The notes beneath the pieces were generated by a model. It did no database searches. It was not told the origin of the DNA and worked only from the letters and a program-made list of their open reading frames with translations. This document shows positions 23,782 through 35,700 of a stretch of 60,000 nucleotides of DNA, in pieces (the stretch's first letter is position 1; the number at the start of each line of letters is the position of its first letter). Origin of the DNA: Tubulanus polymorphus. Taxonomy: Eukaryota; Nemertea; Palaeonemertea; Tubulaniformes; Tubulanidae. Location: positions 18,590,485 to 18,650,484 of the forward strand of contig NC_134027.1 of the NCBI RefSeq assembly GCF_964204645.1. The letters run 5' to 3'. Position numbers and translations under genes: made by a program.

Positions 23782-25434
23782 GTCTGTCTGCAGAGTTTCC
23801 AGAACCTGTCATGTTAGGGCCCAAGACCTGACATGACAGGTGGGACCTCAGGTGACAGGTCGATTCGCTAAAATAAAAATCGCTATGACTGAACCGATGA
23901 TAGGCGATTAGAAGATATGATAGGCGCGGATTTATAACAAATGATAGCCGATAAGAACACAAAGAACATATCGTAGTGCTTTCTGAATATATTATTCAAA
24001 AACAAAAAAGAAACTATGATGTGTTATGAATTCATTTAAGAATTTATGTTTGTCCGTTTATAAAAAGTTGTTGAACTATATCGCCTTATAATAATAAAGA
24101 TGGAATGATTGTGAATTATTGGAGAACATTGAACGAATTGTTTACAATCAATTTAATTTTTTGTAACACGAAACATAAAAATATCAAGATCAGGCAATGA
24201 TACCAGTAGTTCCTTATGTAATCATAATCAGTATTAATAACAATCATTATACTCATTAAGATCAGGCCCTATATTATTATATATTATTATTAATTACTCG
24301 CGATATAATTAATAAACCAAGTGTACATACAATTTAAAAACATATCAGTCCAAGCTTGTTGACATAGTTAATCTTAAGTTACTATAAAACAATAATTATG
24401 ATGCGAGACCTCATCTGCAACGCGCGCTATTTTGCAGAGCTTCCTTGGGACCTGTGGTGACAGGTCTGCATTAGAACTGATGAAATGAAGGAAAAACATT
24501 AATTTTATTGTCTCTTTATAGTAATGAGTATAATATCAATAGCTAACCATGGATATAGTTAATCTTAAGTTACTATAAAACAATATTTATGAAGTGAGAC
24601 CTCACACGGCAGCTCGCGCCATTTTGCAGAGCTTCTCGAGACCTGAGGTGACAGGCCTGCATTAGAACTGATGAAATGGAAAAAACTTCACTTTTTATGG
24701 TATCTTTATAGTAATGAATATAATATAGATTGCTAACCATGGATATAGTTAATATTAAGTTACTATAAAACAATATTTATGAAGTGAGACCTCACACGGC
24801 AGCTCGCGCCATTTTGCAGAGCTTCTCGGGACCTGAGGTGACAGGTCCGCATTAAAACTGGTATAAATAGAAAAAAAACTTCATGCTTTAAATTGATGAG
24901 TTGATTTAAAATCAGTCTAAATCAGTCTCTATATTGCATTCGGCTCTAATATGTACATCATAAAGACAATGAATATATAAATAGTGACACTTCAGGACAC
25001 TGAGGAGTGTTGCCGAACTGCGATAGTGAGCAGATAATTTTCAGTGTCTTATTGCGGAAACGAAATATCAAGACCTCGATTCATCTAGCGAAAATATTCT
25101 CTTATAATGTGCTCTTACTTCTACATAAATTAATTCATCTATGCCTGAAACTTATTTTTTCCCTTTAATACAGAAATAAGTCATAGTTTACACATAAATA
25201 TTTTCTTCTTATAAATCAACCTTCCAAATGAACTATTTGCCTGAACAATTTCCTTATCGTTATTATTGAATCATTTTCAATATCAACGACGGGTCAGAAT
25301 ATTCATTCAACTCAAAATGTTCTTCCATTCGTCTAGCACATGCCTAGATATTTCGCCGTTTCGTCAAATATTGTCATGAGTTTGGGTTTTTTCGGGACCT
25401 GACATGACAGGTTCTGGAAACTCTGCAGACAGAC
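23782..25434. mobile_element. 1.65-kb element with 33-bp perfect inverted ends and an internal tandem array
   Basis: The first 33 bp (starting GTCTGTCTGCAGAGTTTCC) are exactly complementary to the last 33 bp (25402-25434). Similarity continues as ACCTGACATGACAGG, a word that also occurs, as ACCTGAGGTGACAGG, in each internal tandem unit. No transposase frame. No clear target duplication was found. It is a non-autonomous DNA element. Confidence 0.88.
24361..24900 (+). repeat. Tandem repeat, about 2.8 units of 190 bp
   Basis: Units begin GATATAGTTAATCTTAAG at about 24361, 24552 and 24742. Each holds GAGACCTCA, GCCATTTTGCAGAGCTTC, ACCTGAGGTGACAGG and TCTTTATAGTAATGA. Units 2 and 3 are closer to each other than to unit 1. 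Confidence 0.9.
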
Positions 25435-25893
25435 ATCAATCATTCATTTCCGGGTTTCATTTTGACAGCCGAAGAAACGGCAAATATAACGTATGAACGC
25501 TTCAATAATTCGGACACGCGCCTATGAGTCACTGATTCAGTCACAACTGGCATGATTATTGGGTACCCACAACCATAATTCGGGTGATAGTGACAAGTGT
25601 GTAGATCTGCAAGTCAACGCCGACGGCTTGCTTCCTAGTTTTTTTTTACCAAAAAAGGAACAAATCCTAAAACAGAGACGTAAGTAGGCCCACAGGGGTT
25701 TATTGACGGGCTTGGGTTCAACTATATCGTATCACTCACAACCACCTGTTGATGGCTAAAGTCTACTGTCTGTCACACATGTTCTCCGTGGGACGTTTTG
25801 GGCCGTAATTTCGTTAATAATTGGTTTAGAGGTAGTCTGAATACCGGTCGTTATGGTTCCCTACAATGTCAGACGCTAAAGCATCATCAAGTC
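25435..25893. other. No gene recognised
   Basis: Spacer of about 460 bp between two inverted-repeat elements. Nothing was identified. Confidence 0.4.
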
Positions 25894-27589
25894 GACTTGC
25901 ATATGTATTTCTACGGGTATCCCGTAAATTTACGTGACTCACGTAAATATAGGTGACTTCCTGTAGATTAGGCTAATGCTTTCTGTCGCAAAGTTTACTT
26001 GTGCATAATATCCATATTTTTGATTTTATAATTTGTCATTTCAGGTAGAATATACTCCTATAAATCTGTATTAACTGTCTTATTTCATTAATTGCAGTTT
26101 CATTAAATAAAACACTGTCTAAGAATTGATTTTGAATGAATCAGTGTTGACTATCCATGTGGTGGCAGCACAAGACGGATCCAAATATATGCGGGCTGTT
26201 TCTAGCTGAAATAACTAGTAATGCAAATGTATTATTTCGGGTGTATTTTAAGAATATTTAGGCTGAAAACATAAATAGCGGTATATAGATATTGAAAATC
26301 AAGAACCTAGGTATTCATCACAATTCAAAGTTTATTCAGTAGATTAGAAGACAAAAATTAATTTTAAAAAAAGGTAATCAAAACAAAACATTCCGGTCAA
26401 TCAAAAGATCATCGTTTATTCTTTTTTTTTAAATTTCAGTGTTATTTTTGCATTTCATTCAACATACTAACAGCATGTATATTATTATTATTATTATGGT
26501 ATTTTAAGTGCCGGAATCCACTTAAGTGATCAATGACACTTTATTACTGAATAAATCTAATGTGGTGAAAACAAATGTATAGGCCTATTAGTTATACATA
26601 CTGTTAAAAAGTTCGTTTCAGCTTCCACAATCTATGTTTATGGGAAATGGTTCTTAAGAAAAAGGTACTGTACCAATTTATTAATTTCAATTATATTTAA
26701 AAAGGTACTGTACCAATTTATTAATTTCAATTATATTTAAAATGTGCAAATTATTGATATAAGGCTGATAAAATTATAGTAATAAAAGCATATGATTAAT
26801 TTAAATTGCTTTCTTTGAAAACTTTCGATATTAATGTGAGATTTGCTCCTTCTTCTATGCCCACTCCTGGTGTCTGTCATTTGCTGAACACTTGAGCCTT
26901 GAAGCTCGTATTACTGGAAGACAAAGAAATAATAAATCATTTCGTTGGCGTTCATCAAAAACAAGAAAATTGGAAACTGAGATAGGCTTGCTGTAAGAAT
27001 TTATTTAAAGTCAATAATCTTTTTCTACAATGTCGCGATGATGATTTAATTCGCTCTTAGATATTCAACAGTGATATCTTCACCTAAAAGAATGTTTTTA
27101 TAGGTTTCCATACCTGCTGTAAGCATAATTTATAACACTCTGAATGAGACTAGCGTACACGGGGCATCGGAGTCATCTTTGAAAAATAATTACTCCCAAA
27201 CGCCACGCAGGAATCTCGTAGTACACGGTGAAATCGTTTGTATACTAGTTTACTTTAACCTAGAAAAGATTCAGCTTCCCACGTGCAATGATAAAATACC
27301 ACGGCTCTATTTACTGAAGGAAGGCAAGGCAAAATAATTGTGCGAGTCACTTCAGACAGTTGCAGTGATCGCCATCTATGTAGTAACTAACACATCAATA
27401 TTAAAAAACAAAGAATAAGTTGTTTCTAGCCTTTTTAAACCTTATCCAATCACGAACAACGTAACATAAATGTTTGAGAGGCTAAATATAATTGGTCAGA
27501 CTGAGTCAGAAGGTAGTCACGTTTATTTACGGGATTTTCCAGATGTCACGTAAATTTACGGGATACCCGTAGAAATACATATGCAAGTC
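25894..27589. mobile_element. 1.7-kb element with about 45-bp perfect inverted ends, non-coding
   Basis: GACTTGCATATGTATTTCTA continues to about 25938 and is the exact complement of 27545-27589; weaker similarity (ATCAxGTxGAC) extends a few bases outward. The interior is AT-rich with no frame over 60 codons, so it is a non-autonomous element. The palindromic core CGGGTATCCCGTAAATTTACG lies in both ends. Confidence 0.88.
26661..26740 (+). repeat. Exact 40-bp tandem duplication
   Basis: 26661-26700 and 26701-26740 are identical, starting AAAGGTACTGTACC. Each unit contains the palindrome GGTACTGTACC. Confidence 0.97.
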
Positions 27590-28027
27590 CACCTGATCAT
27601 AGGCCTATAGAGGTTAACTCCTGTTAATTGCAATGCAACAACTGATTTTAGTGTCAAATCAAACCTTTGTACTAAAATATATTAATCAATCTTGTTGACT
27701 TTGAAAATGTGTTTTATAATGAAATATTTGATGATTTAAATCGCGAACCGGAGAATTTATTGATTTGGTTTGAATTGAATTGATTGCCACTATCGGGATT
27801 TCCAATACGGACTAAATTAATAAAATGTGAAAATTCAATATATATCTCTAAAATTACTCTAAATGTTATTTTTTGTTGATAAAACGCATCACTTTTGGTC
27901 AATTTTAACCATAAGAATTTGAAACAAGAATAATATCTGCATTGGCATCAATGTCAGTCCAAGTTCAAGTCAGAATCTGTAATTAACACTCCCACCATGC
28001 ACCACGAAAAGCCGCCATATTTGTTAT
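27590..28027. other. No gene recognised
   Basis: AT-rich spacer. A 62-codon minus-strand frame at 27714-27902 is not supported. Confidence 0.4.
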
Positions 28028-28073
28028 GGTGCTTCACTTCAACTGTTTTTTGAGGCGACTAGGCAAAAGTTTT

Positions 28074-28824
28074 GGCGCTATTACACTTTCGTAACCCCCT
28101 CCCAAAAATTTTTATTTCAGCATATCTCTTATCAGGGAGGTCTAGGGATTCAAAATCAATAACTTTTGACCCGCATGGTTCCCACAGAACAGGGAAATTG
28201 GGAAGAACTTGGGAATTTTGAAATAGTGATTCCCGGTTTGGAAATATTTGGGAATTTGAAAAATTTCCCTCAAATAGGCCTAAGGGAAATATTTGGGAAT
28301 TCATTGCATTTCACATATTGCATTTGCCAATTTCCCTTGTAAATCACCTTTGTCAACCAGTCACCGCTAAAATGTTGACTGTTGCATGATGATATACTTG
28401 TTCATTTGCATTTGGGAAAATTGAGAAATCACCCATGAAATACTTGTGAAAAACTTGGGAATTTTGAATTCATCTAACTGTGGGAACTATGGACGCGTAT
28501 GTCTGCATTATTTTCATACTTAGCTATTGATTTAAAGATGTTCTGATGAAGAAAAGTTAAATGCCCAAAAACGAAATTTTGTCAATTCAATTAAATTCAT
28601 TGAGATATATTTATTCAGATGTTTTTAGGTGGTAATTAGTGCGGAAACATGGCCGACCCGTCGGTTTGAATCGAGGAAATCAGCCCCAAATTATCAGAAT
28701 TTTGGCTTGGGAAAAAATTTTCTTTTTGTCATAAGTAATTTATTTTGACTCTACAGTCCTTCCTGATTAATAATATACAGAAATAAACATTTTTGGGAGG
28801 GGGGTTCTAAAGTGCAATAGCGCC
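28074..28824. mobile_element. 751-bp inverted-repeat element with 8-bp target duplication
   Basis: AAAGTTTT is duplicated at 28066-28073 and 28825-28832; the empty copy at about 22210 has it once. Inverted ends share GGCGCTATT, CACTTT, AACCCCCCTCCCAAAAAT-type sequence over about 70 bp. No transposase. The 8-bp duplication would suit a hAT or similar element. A relative is at 2985-3200. Confidence 0.9.
28175..28490. mobile_element. 316-bp nested element with short inverted ends
   Basis: ATGGTTCCCACAG at the left and CTGTGGGAACTAT at the right are complementary except one base. The interior repeats CTTGGGAATTTTGAA and GGAAATATTTGGGAATT. A similar end (ATGGCTCCCACA..AAAACTTGTGAATTT) starts at 59395. 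It lies inside the 751-bp element. Confidence 0.65.
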
Positions 28825-28970
28825 AAAGTTTTGAGCTACTATGATCGTCAAAAGCTACTTAGGATTAAGAATCTATGCACAAACAATAGTTAACCTCCAT
28901 CTGATTACAGAACAGTCAGTTTGAGGTAAGTTAATTGGTGTTTTAAGGGGTGAAATAGACGCTCAAAGCC

Positions 28971-28993
28971 TCGTCCCTCATAATGAGGGACGA
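28971..28993. repeat. 23-bp perfect palindrome, absent from the paralogous block
   Basis: TCGTCCCTCAT, one base, ATGAGGGACGA. The equivalent position in the copy at about 22357 reads CTCAAAGAAAATTAACC without it. Confidence 0.85.
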
Positions 28994-29070
28994 AAATTAA
29001 CCTTATATGAGCACTTTCGCCCTAGACGTTGTTTGAGGAACAACGGCTAGGTACTAGACTAGTTTAGAGG

Positions 29071-29765
29071 TTGCCTAGTGACCATGGGGATGGAAGGAAG
29101 AATGAACATCTAAGCTCCATGTAAATTCTACATATTTAACAGAAACAACATCTTCCTGCCATCTAACTTAGCAGGACAATGTTAAATAATACACAGGGAT
29201 TCTTCTGAATATTGCTTCAACAACTACGATCTTCCCTAAGAAAATCTGTGAGTGTTTAAAAAGTGAAATCTTTCATCTGTGGGAAATCATCCAAGCAACT
29301 TAGCAACCACCAGTCAGCAACCATTTCAGACAAGGGAAACCATGGCAACTAAGGTAAAGGGCTGGGACAAAAAAGGACAAATTCATGAAGAAGCTCTGAA
29401 GTTTGCTGATAGTCTAGCAGAACTGGACAATGATTGTGATTCCACACTAGAAGAAGATGATGAATGGGGAAGCTATGTACCATGTTCTAAATGTAACCAT
29501 CTGTTTAATTTTGAAAAAGAGATTGTTCAGTGTTCCAAGTGCGGTCAGTCAATTTGTAATAACTGCTCCAAGGGAGCTGAAAATGCAGAGAATCTGCTGG
29601 TCAAATATCTGTGTAGTCCATGTTCGACTGATTTTCAAACTTGAGCTGAAGTTTCAACGGATGGAGACCATTAAGTTGGAAGAACATGAGAGAAATATTC
29701 TTGAACGCTATAGAGATTTAGAATCCCAGATAACCAAAATACATCAAGAAGTTTCTGCAAAAGAA
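29071..29765 (+). pseudogene. LINE ORF1 fragment, copy 1 (5' UTR plus zinc-finger part)
   Basis: It begins TTGCCTAGTGACCATGGGG, the same first base as copy 2 at 38189, so this is probably the element's 5' end. After a 270-bp leader the ATG at 29342 opens MATKVKGWDKKGQ, an acidic stretch (LEEDDEWG), then PCSKC, QCSKCGQSICNNC and LCSPC, a PHD/RING-like zinc finger of the kind found in ORF1 proteins of CR1/L2-type LINEs. A TGA at 29642-29644 ends it; the coiled-coil part (KLEEHERNILERYRDLESQI) follows in another frame. At 29765 it breaks off into an H1 core repeat. It is a dead partial copy. Confidence 0.85.
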
Positions 29766-30025
29766 AGCATATTTTGTTACCATGATCAATTGCAAAGTTG
29801 TAGTTTATGACATGTTCTATGATTGTGGTGAGTTTCAAGGTCATTGGGTTTTGCATATGATCACCAGGGGGCGTTGAATAGTAGAATAACTTAGTATTTC
29901 CATATTAAATTGGTAAAGGGGCATATTTTGTTATCACAATCAATTACAAAATCATAGCTGCTGACATGTTCTATGATTGTGGTGAGTTTCAAGGTCATTG
30001 GTTTTTAAAGATTTAGTGAGTAAGC
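29766..30025 (+). mobile_element. H1 core fragment joined to the LINE break
   Basis: It contains GATTGTGGTGAGTTTCAAGG twice, CACCAGGGGGCGTTGAATAG and CATATTTTGTTATCACAATC, which are core units of H1. No H1 end is present. Confidence 0.85.
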
Positions 30026-30212
30026 AAAATCAGCTGGCTGTTGCTATAGTCACGGCAAAGAGTGGTAGCAAGAGCAAGAGTTACGAATGAATTCAGATTT
30101 GCTTTGCTACCTTGTTGCATTTCTGATATATCTTAGAATTATTTTCAACTCTTGGGATATCCAAGAGTGCAGAACTTTTATAAATAGTTTTCATAGGTTT
30201 GTTTTGAAGGTG

Positions 30213-30476
30213 TCACGGGTGTTTTGATGGACCAATTTCCTGGAACCTGCTGGATTTAGAACATACAACACAGCTGTAGAGGCAATAAGTAAAATGTAGA
30301 AATCGTCTAGTGTCCTTCATTTGTTTCCGTATATTACGAACTGATCGCTCACTTATCCCTGTTGCCTTTCCAGTTTTGATATCTACTTTTTCAACCGTTA
30401 ATTTCTTGTATTTTACACGAAAATAGTCCCAAACTTTCAAAACAATTGTATATTCCTTAGAACTATTCTGAGGCCC
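30213..30476 (-). pseudogene. Possible transposase N-terminal helix-turn-helix fragment
   Basis: The minus-strand frame, open from about 30476, reads YTIVLKVWDYFRVKYKKLT, TGKATGISERSVRNIRKQMK and stops at 30213. The TAxATGISxRSVxxI pattern resembles the DNA-binding region next to DDE transposases such as ISL2EU/IS4EU and Harbinger-like proteins (general resemblance only). No catalytic part follows. It may instead be chance. Confidence 0.4.
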
Positions 30477-30491
30477 TTTAGAATGTTTTTT

Positions 30492-31703
30492 AGCCCACTT
30501 GGGACTTTAGTCCCAGCGGGCTATTGCGTTCACTTTTCGTCCGTCGTCAGACGGAATCCGGTTATTTTGGGAAGTTTTGGAGACGCTTCAATGTAATGTC
30601 TTGATATTTGGGTTACACATGTATCTACTCTAGACACATCTTCAGCCAAAAAACTGGCCCTGTCAGAGTCAAGATGGCCGACTGGCAGCCATTGTTGTTC
30701 GCCAAAATCAACACTTTTTACACTTTTTGAACTTTTTGAAGGAAACCTTGATCTTTCGGATGTATATGAATCCCCCCAGGGCCCATCAGCATAACAAAAA
30801 TTGGGTCGATCGGACTCAAGATGACCTTTTTTAGTGCCCAAAAATGTCAATTTTGGCCCGAATTCTGAGTCCTGTAGCTCCCTACTGGTTTGCCATTTCT
30901 CATTGCAATTTGTGATGGGTATTCTTTGAAAAGGGATGTTTTATACCTGAGACAGGTATTTTTGATCAGCCAATTATAACGCAATTGGCGGCCATCTTCG
31001 TGTCATCAGTACTCATTCGAAGGTGGGAAAAAGTTTTTCCACATTATATTGATACCTAAGCGTATTTTGTTACCACAATCAATTAGAAACTTGTAGCTCA
31101 TAACGTGTTCTATGATTATGGTGAGTTTCAAGGTCATTGGTTTTTGTATATGGCCACCAGGGGCGTTGAATAATACAATATCTTAGTATTTCTATATTAT
31201 ATTCGTATCAATGCATATTTTGTGACCACAATCAATTGCAAAGTTGTAGCTCATGACATCATCTATGATTGTGGCAAGTTTTAAGGCCATTAGTTATTCT
31301 ATATGGTCACCAGGGGGCGTTGAATAGTAGAACAACTTAGTATTTCCTTATTATGTTGTTACCTAGGCATATTTTGTTACCATGATCTATGACAAAGTTA
31401 TAGTTCGTGACATATTCTATGATTGTGGTGAGTTTCAAGGTCATTGGGTTTTGAATATGGTCACCAGGGGGCGTTGAATAGTAGAATAACTTAGTATTTC
31501 CATATTAAATTGGTAACGAGGCATATTTTGTTATCACAATCAATTACAAAATCGTAGCTGCTGACATGTTCTATGATTGTGGTGAGTTTCAAGGTCATTG
31601 GTTTTGGTATATGGTCACCAGGGGGTGTTTAATATTGAAATTGTTAGATTGTTGAGCATTTGGAACCACTTCCCAAGTGGGCATGGTGTCCCTGGACCCC
31701 TAG
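30492..31703 (+). mobile_element. Complete H1-family element (1.2 kb, about four core units)
   Basis: The reference copy. The 5' end AGCCCACTTGGGACTTTAG begins at 30492, directly after a T run, and forms a stem with TCCCAGCGGGCT. The body runs to about 31040, then core units start at about 31045 (period about 150-160 bp). The 3' end has CCACTTCCCAAGTGG, a hairpin, then 19 bases and CTAG at 31700-31703, followed by TT. The 12-bp GCCCACTTGGGA at the 5' end recurs inverted at the 3' hairpin. No open frame of note. Non-autonomous; Helentron-like by these traits. Confidence 0.92.
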
Positions 31704-32670
31704 TTTTCTATTCATAAGACTGAGGCCAGATGGTGTCGCAGGCATCACGTAGGATAAAAACATGAAATATAGCTGCAATACAGCGATAAAGGGTTTTCTG
31801 CACAGCCTTGTTCATATGATTCTTGATCTTGTCTGGATAATGTGTCGACCAACGAATGCGTGTATGCTGACGCAGCCCCACTATCTCATGAAAATGAAGG
31901 GAATTTAGAATCCTGTTCAACGGTCAACACAGTTTTATAAAAGGAAGGTCTACAGAAGTCAATTGGGTTTACTTGAAACCATGGATGATCGGACCAGATG
32001 GTGTTTTGACTCTGGAAAATTGATTGTTAGGCCTTAAATCTTTATAGATTTCGAAAAAGCATTTGATAAGGTACTACATCAGCGATTAATAACAGGGATG
32101 AGAATTCCCTGTGGATTTCGGTATTGAAAAATATTAATTTTCCAAATAGTCCAAAAATGATGTAAAAGTATAATCGATGAAATAAACACCATTTGTTCAT
32201 CGTATTCACTGACTTACAGCGCTACTCACTTTTAACGATTATCATGTCATATACAACGGTAGCAACACTATACAATGGTAAGAGTTTATTAATTCAAATC
32301 ACTCCCAAAACGATAAAATATTGCATGAAACTGTGAAATGACTGGAAGCTGCGAGCGATTGTCACAGATGACATCAGAAACACGCACCTGCTAAGATAAA
32401 CAATAACAGTGAGCACGTGCTGAAATTGCCGATTTAATAGTCATATCACTCAGTAATGGCTGAACTGAAATTCAAACCAGTTCCATATTTGATATTTGTG
32501 AATACGTCACATTTGAAAATTAATTTTACACAATATTCTATTTTGATGGCATATGCTCTGTAAGAAGGGGTTGACAGACTAAACAGATGAATCACATACT
32601 AAGACAGGACACTCTTTTTGCCAAATATTCAAACATTCCTAACCACATTTTCATTCAAAATATTTTTCAG
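31704..32670. other. 5' flank of IST1; includes a tiny reverse-transcriptase relic
   Basis: 32044-32100 reads IDFEKAFDKVLHQRLI, the motif A region of LINE reverse transcriptases, without flanking domains. The IST1 promoter and untranslated first exon should be in or before this stretch but cannot be placed. An in-frame upstream ATG at 32587 reads into exon 1 but has no family similarity. Confidence 0.6.
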
Positions 32671-32758
32671 ATGTTTGCACCAAGAGTTAAACATACAAAG
32701 TTAAAAACTAATCTCAGACTATGTGTACAAAGATTAAAAGTACTGGAAAAGAAAAAAA
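32671..32758 (+). CDS. IST1: IST1 coding exon 1
   Basis: Begins at the ATG directly after TTTTTCAG and ends with a GTAAGT donor after VLEKKK plus one base of the next codon. Confidence 0.92.
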
Positions 32759-35700
32759 GTAAGTTTTTATTCCAAAAAGTTATCCTGCCATTAAGTGTCC
32801 CACCATTTAACAGTCCACACATATTGATAATTTCCTAACGCTTCATTTCAGCCGAATTAGCTACTAAAGCTCGAAAAGAGATTGCTGATTATATAGCAAA
32901 TGGAAAAGAGGATAGAGCTAAGATAAGGGTAACATACTATTAGTTTTATCGTCACCTGATTGCTTTTGTAACAAATAAAGGAAGGGAGGGAAAAAGATGG
33001 CGTGATGTGATATTTGAGAAGATTACTATTCACAGGTAGAACATATTGTACGTGAAGATTATTTGGTAGAAGCGATGGAAATATTGGAATTATTTTGTGA
33101 TTTACTGTTAGCTAGATTTGGACTGATTGAAACAATGACGTAAGTTAATACAGAGATGGAAATATTGGAATGATTTTGTGCGTTACTGTTAAATGAGATA
33201 AATGACCTTTTGTCACCTTTTGCATTGTGTTTGGGTGACTAAAGCTTTCATTATGGAACAAGCTCTATGTTTATTCTTATTGGAGGTCCATTTCTATCAT
33301 TCTTGAGATTGATGAAGATCCGTTGAGAAAATGATCGGGGGTTAGGGCCTTTTGGAGAGTTTAGATCGTAGCACACTTATAGAACAGAACGTAAAAGTGT
33401 CTTAAAAAACTAGTACTACGATCTCTGAAATCTTTACATTAACATTGCGACTGTCTGCACTGTTATCTTTTTGATCAATCTATTGTGTCCATATTAATCT
33501 CTAATTCTTGGATTCTGCCAGTTAAGACTTAAACTATCTTACTGTCTGCCCATCAGAGTGCCATCTACCCATCAAAAATTGTTGCTGGTTTCCACAATCT
33601 CGTAACAAGCCTTTTTCTTCCTGGTACCAGCATTATTAGTTTCTCATGAGGTATATTGTCCTTCCACCTTATTTTGTGTTTGCAACATAAGCAGTGGTTT
33701 ATTTCCATTTCTAGCATGCATATATAGGGTATACAAGGGGATTTTCGTTATTGTGGCAATATCTCATTTTGTCGGTAATTCAACCTTCTTCCCAGAGTAA
33801 CTACAGATGTTAAGAGATGTATCTATTTTTGTAGAGCTATCGATGATGGATTAAGAGAAGCTATATCTAGCATTATATGGGGTGAAGTCAGATTACATGG
33901 GGATATTCCAGAGTTTCATCAAGTAAGAAATGCTTACAAACTGCTCATGTTAAAAGTAATAGATGAAGAATGCGCATTGGGTTTTGGAAAAGTCATTTAA
34001 GTGACATTTGCTGTGCACATGACGTTTCAGTGTCAGCTACAAATATACCGTACTCGTAGTTCCAGTTCTGTCACAACTGCCAGCTACGAATGTATTGTAG
34101 AGATTCTTCCTATTTACAGTATTTGCACCCTGGAACATGGGAATGTCCCTCATTGGCTGGAAATATGTGCAAACTCGGCTTCATTCTCAATGGTCATTCG
34201 TTGGTCAATTTTGTGAAAAGGCTGACAATGTAACAGCTCCAGTGCCAGCGACCGAACCAAGTATATTCATAGTTACAATTGGGGGCAGCACCATTTGATC
34301 AAGCTGGCAGCCAATGTGTTAAATGCACACAGAACAAACAGTAAAAAAAAGTGTGTTAGACAATTTTACTATCAAAATAACTTGACATTTTTAGGCCAGC
34401 CGTAGGCTGAGCCTATTGCTATACAAATGGAGCGAATTTAAATGACATGGTTTTCAGAGCTAAGGCTCTTTGACTGTGCAACTGAGCATATATTCATGTA
34501 AATCATTCATTAGAACATTATCCATTCTCCAACCCCTATGAAGCTGAATTTTGAAAAAGGGCCTCGTTAAAATTTATATGAGCTTTTCCGCGAAAATCTG
34601 AACGCAAAAATATCTGTTTTAAAAAGCCAATCAGAAAGCAAAGACTCCTCTGTGATTGGCTTAGCCGCAGAGATCAGCAGGTGTTCACGTGTGAACCCGT
34701 GGTATCGTCTACCGATTTACTTCCGGGTTTTATTTTAAGATCTAGAATTGTATTTCAAGATCGGTTTCTCTGAAATCTTTAGTTGACTTGATTTTTGGAG
34801 GAATGTTTCTATTGGCACTACAGAAAATATCAGTCATTTATGCAAAGTCTTGGAAAATAGCTTTTTCTCAGATTGGATGGATGACCTTGATAAGCTAATT
34901 AGCCATGTGCTCAAACTGCAAATTCAATCAAATTTTATTCTGCAAAAAAATATCAAATCCAATTCAATTGTATTTTGTTGGGCAAATTAAACATCAAATC
35001 CAATTCAAATCCAATTTTTTTTTATCGAGCAAATTTTAGAAAATTCAATTCTATTCCGCATTCAAATCGATATACCAAGGGAAAAGATTAATCTGAGGTA
35101 TTTGTTCCTGCCAGCTCCAGTTGCTGTCTGTGCTACTTATGAAAACCCGATTGTTTTGTAAATTATAGCGGGTATTGACTCGGAGCTGGGCCCAGTGAAT
35201 TTTGACAAATATAACCCACAGAATGCATCATTTGTCATATTCATGAAAAGCTGATAGGCCATCGTGCCACTTGGGGCTCTTGTTTTCAAATTTCCCTGCG
35301 TACGCACAGGGGATGCAAGCGCTTACGCTGTGAATGGGCTAGTACTGGTTCAAATGGCTTTTAGATAGTATTATACAGGGTGTCTCAGAAAATGTGTTGC
35401 CCTTTGCCTTAAGGTTTACAATTCATTAACTATGAATTTATTTATTATTTTGGGAGGTAAAGTTGGTAGACCTGGATGTCTAGTTGAGAATGAAATGTTG
35501 AAATGTAGAAATAAATCATGCATGGCTGAGCACTAGCATGTTTATGAATCGCCATTAATATGTTGTCGAACCAAATTTGCGGATTGTTCCATTGTGTACG
35601 TCTATTGTTAAATGACCACCTGCCTGTTGGAAAAATTGATTTAAAATAAAAAAATTATTGAATTTCACTTCTTGTGACCTTTTCCTGTTGGGAAATGTTA

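Larger units (their letters stand above)
28028..29060 (+). repeat. Second copy of the block at 22150-22414, with insertions
   Basis: The 5' piece (28028-28073) and 3' piece (28825-29060) are collinear with 22150-22414. The difference is the 751-bp element plus a 23-bp palindrome. The order of words (GCTTCACTTCAACTG through ACGGCTAGGTACTA) is conserved. Confidence 0.85.

Noticed and set aside
32587-32670. Upstream in-frame ATG for IST1
   Set aside because: The added residues are not IST1-like, while MFAPRVKHTKLKTN at 32671 is, and a splice acceptor lies directly before it.
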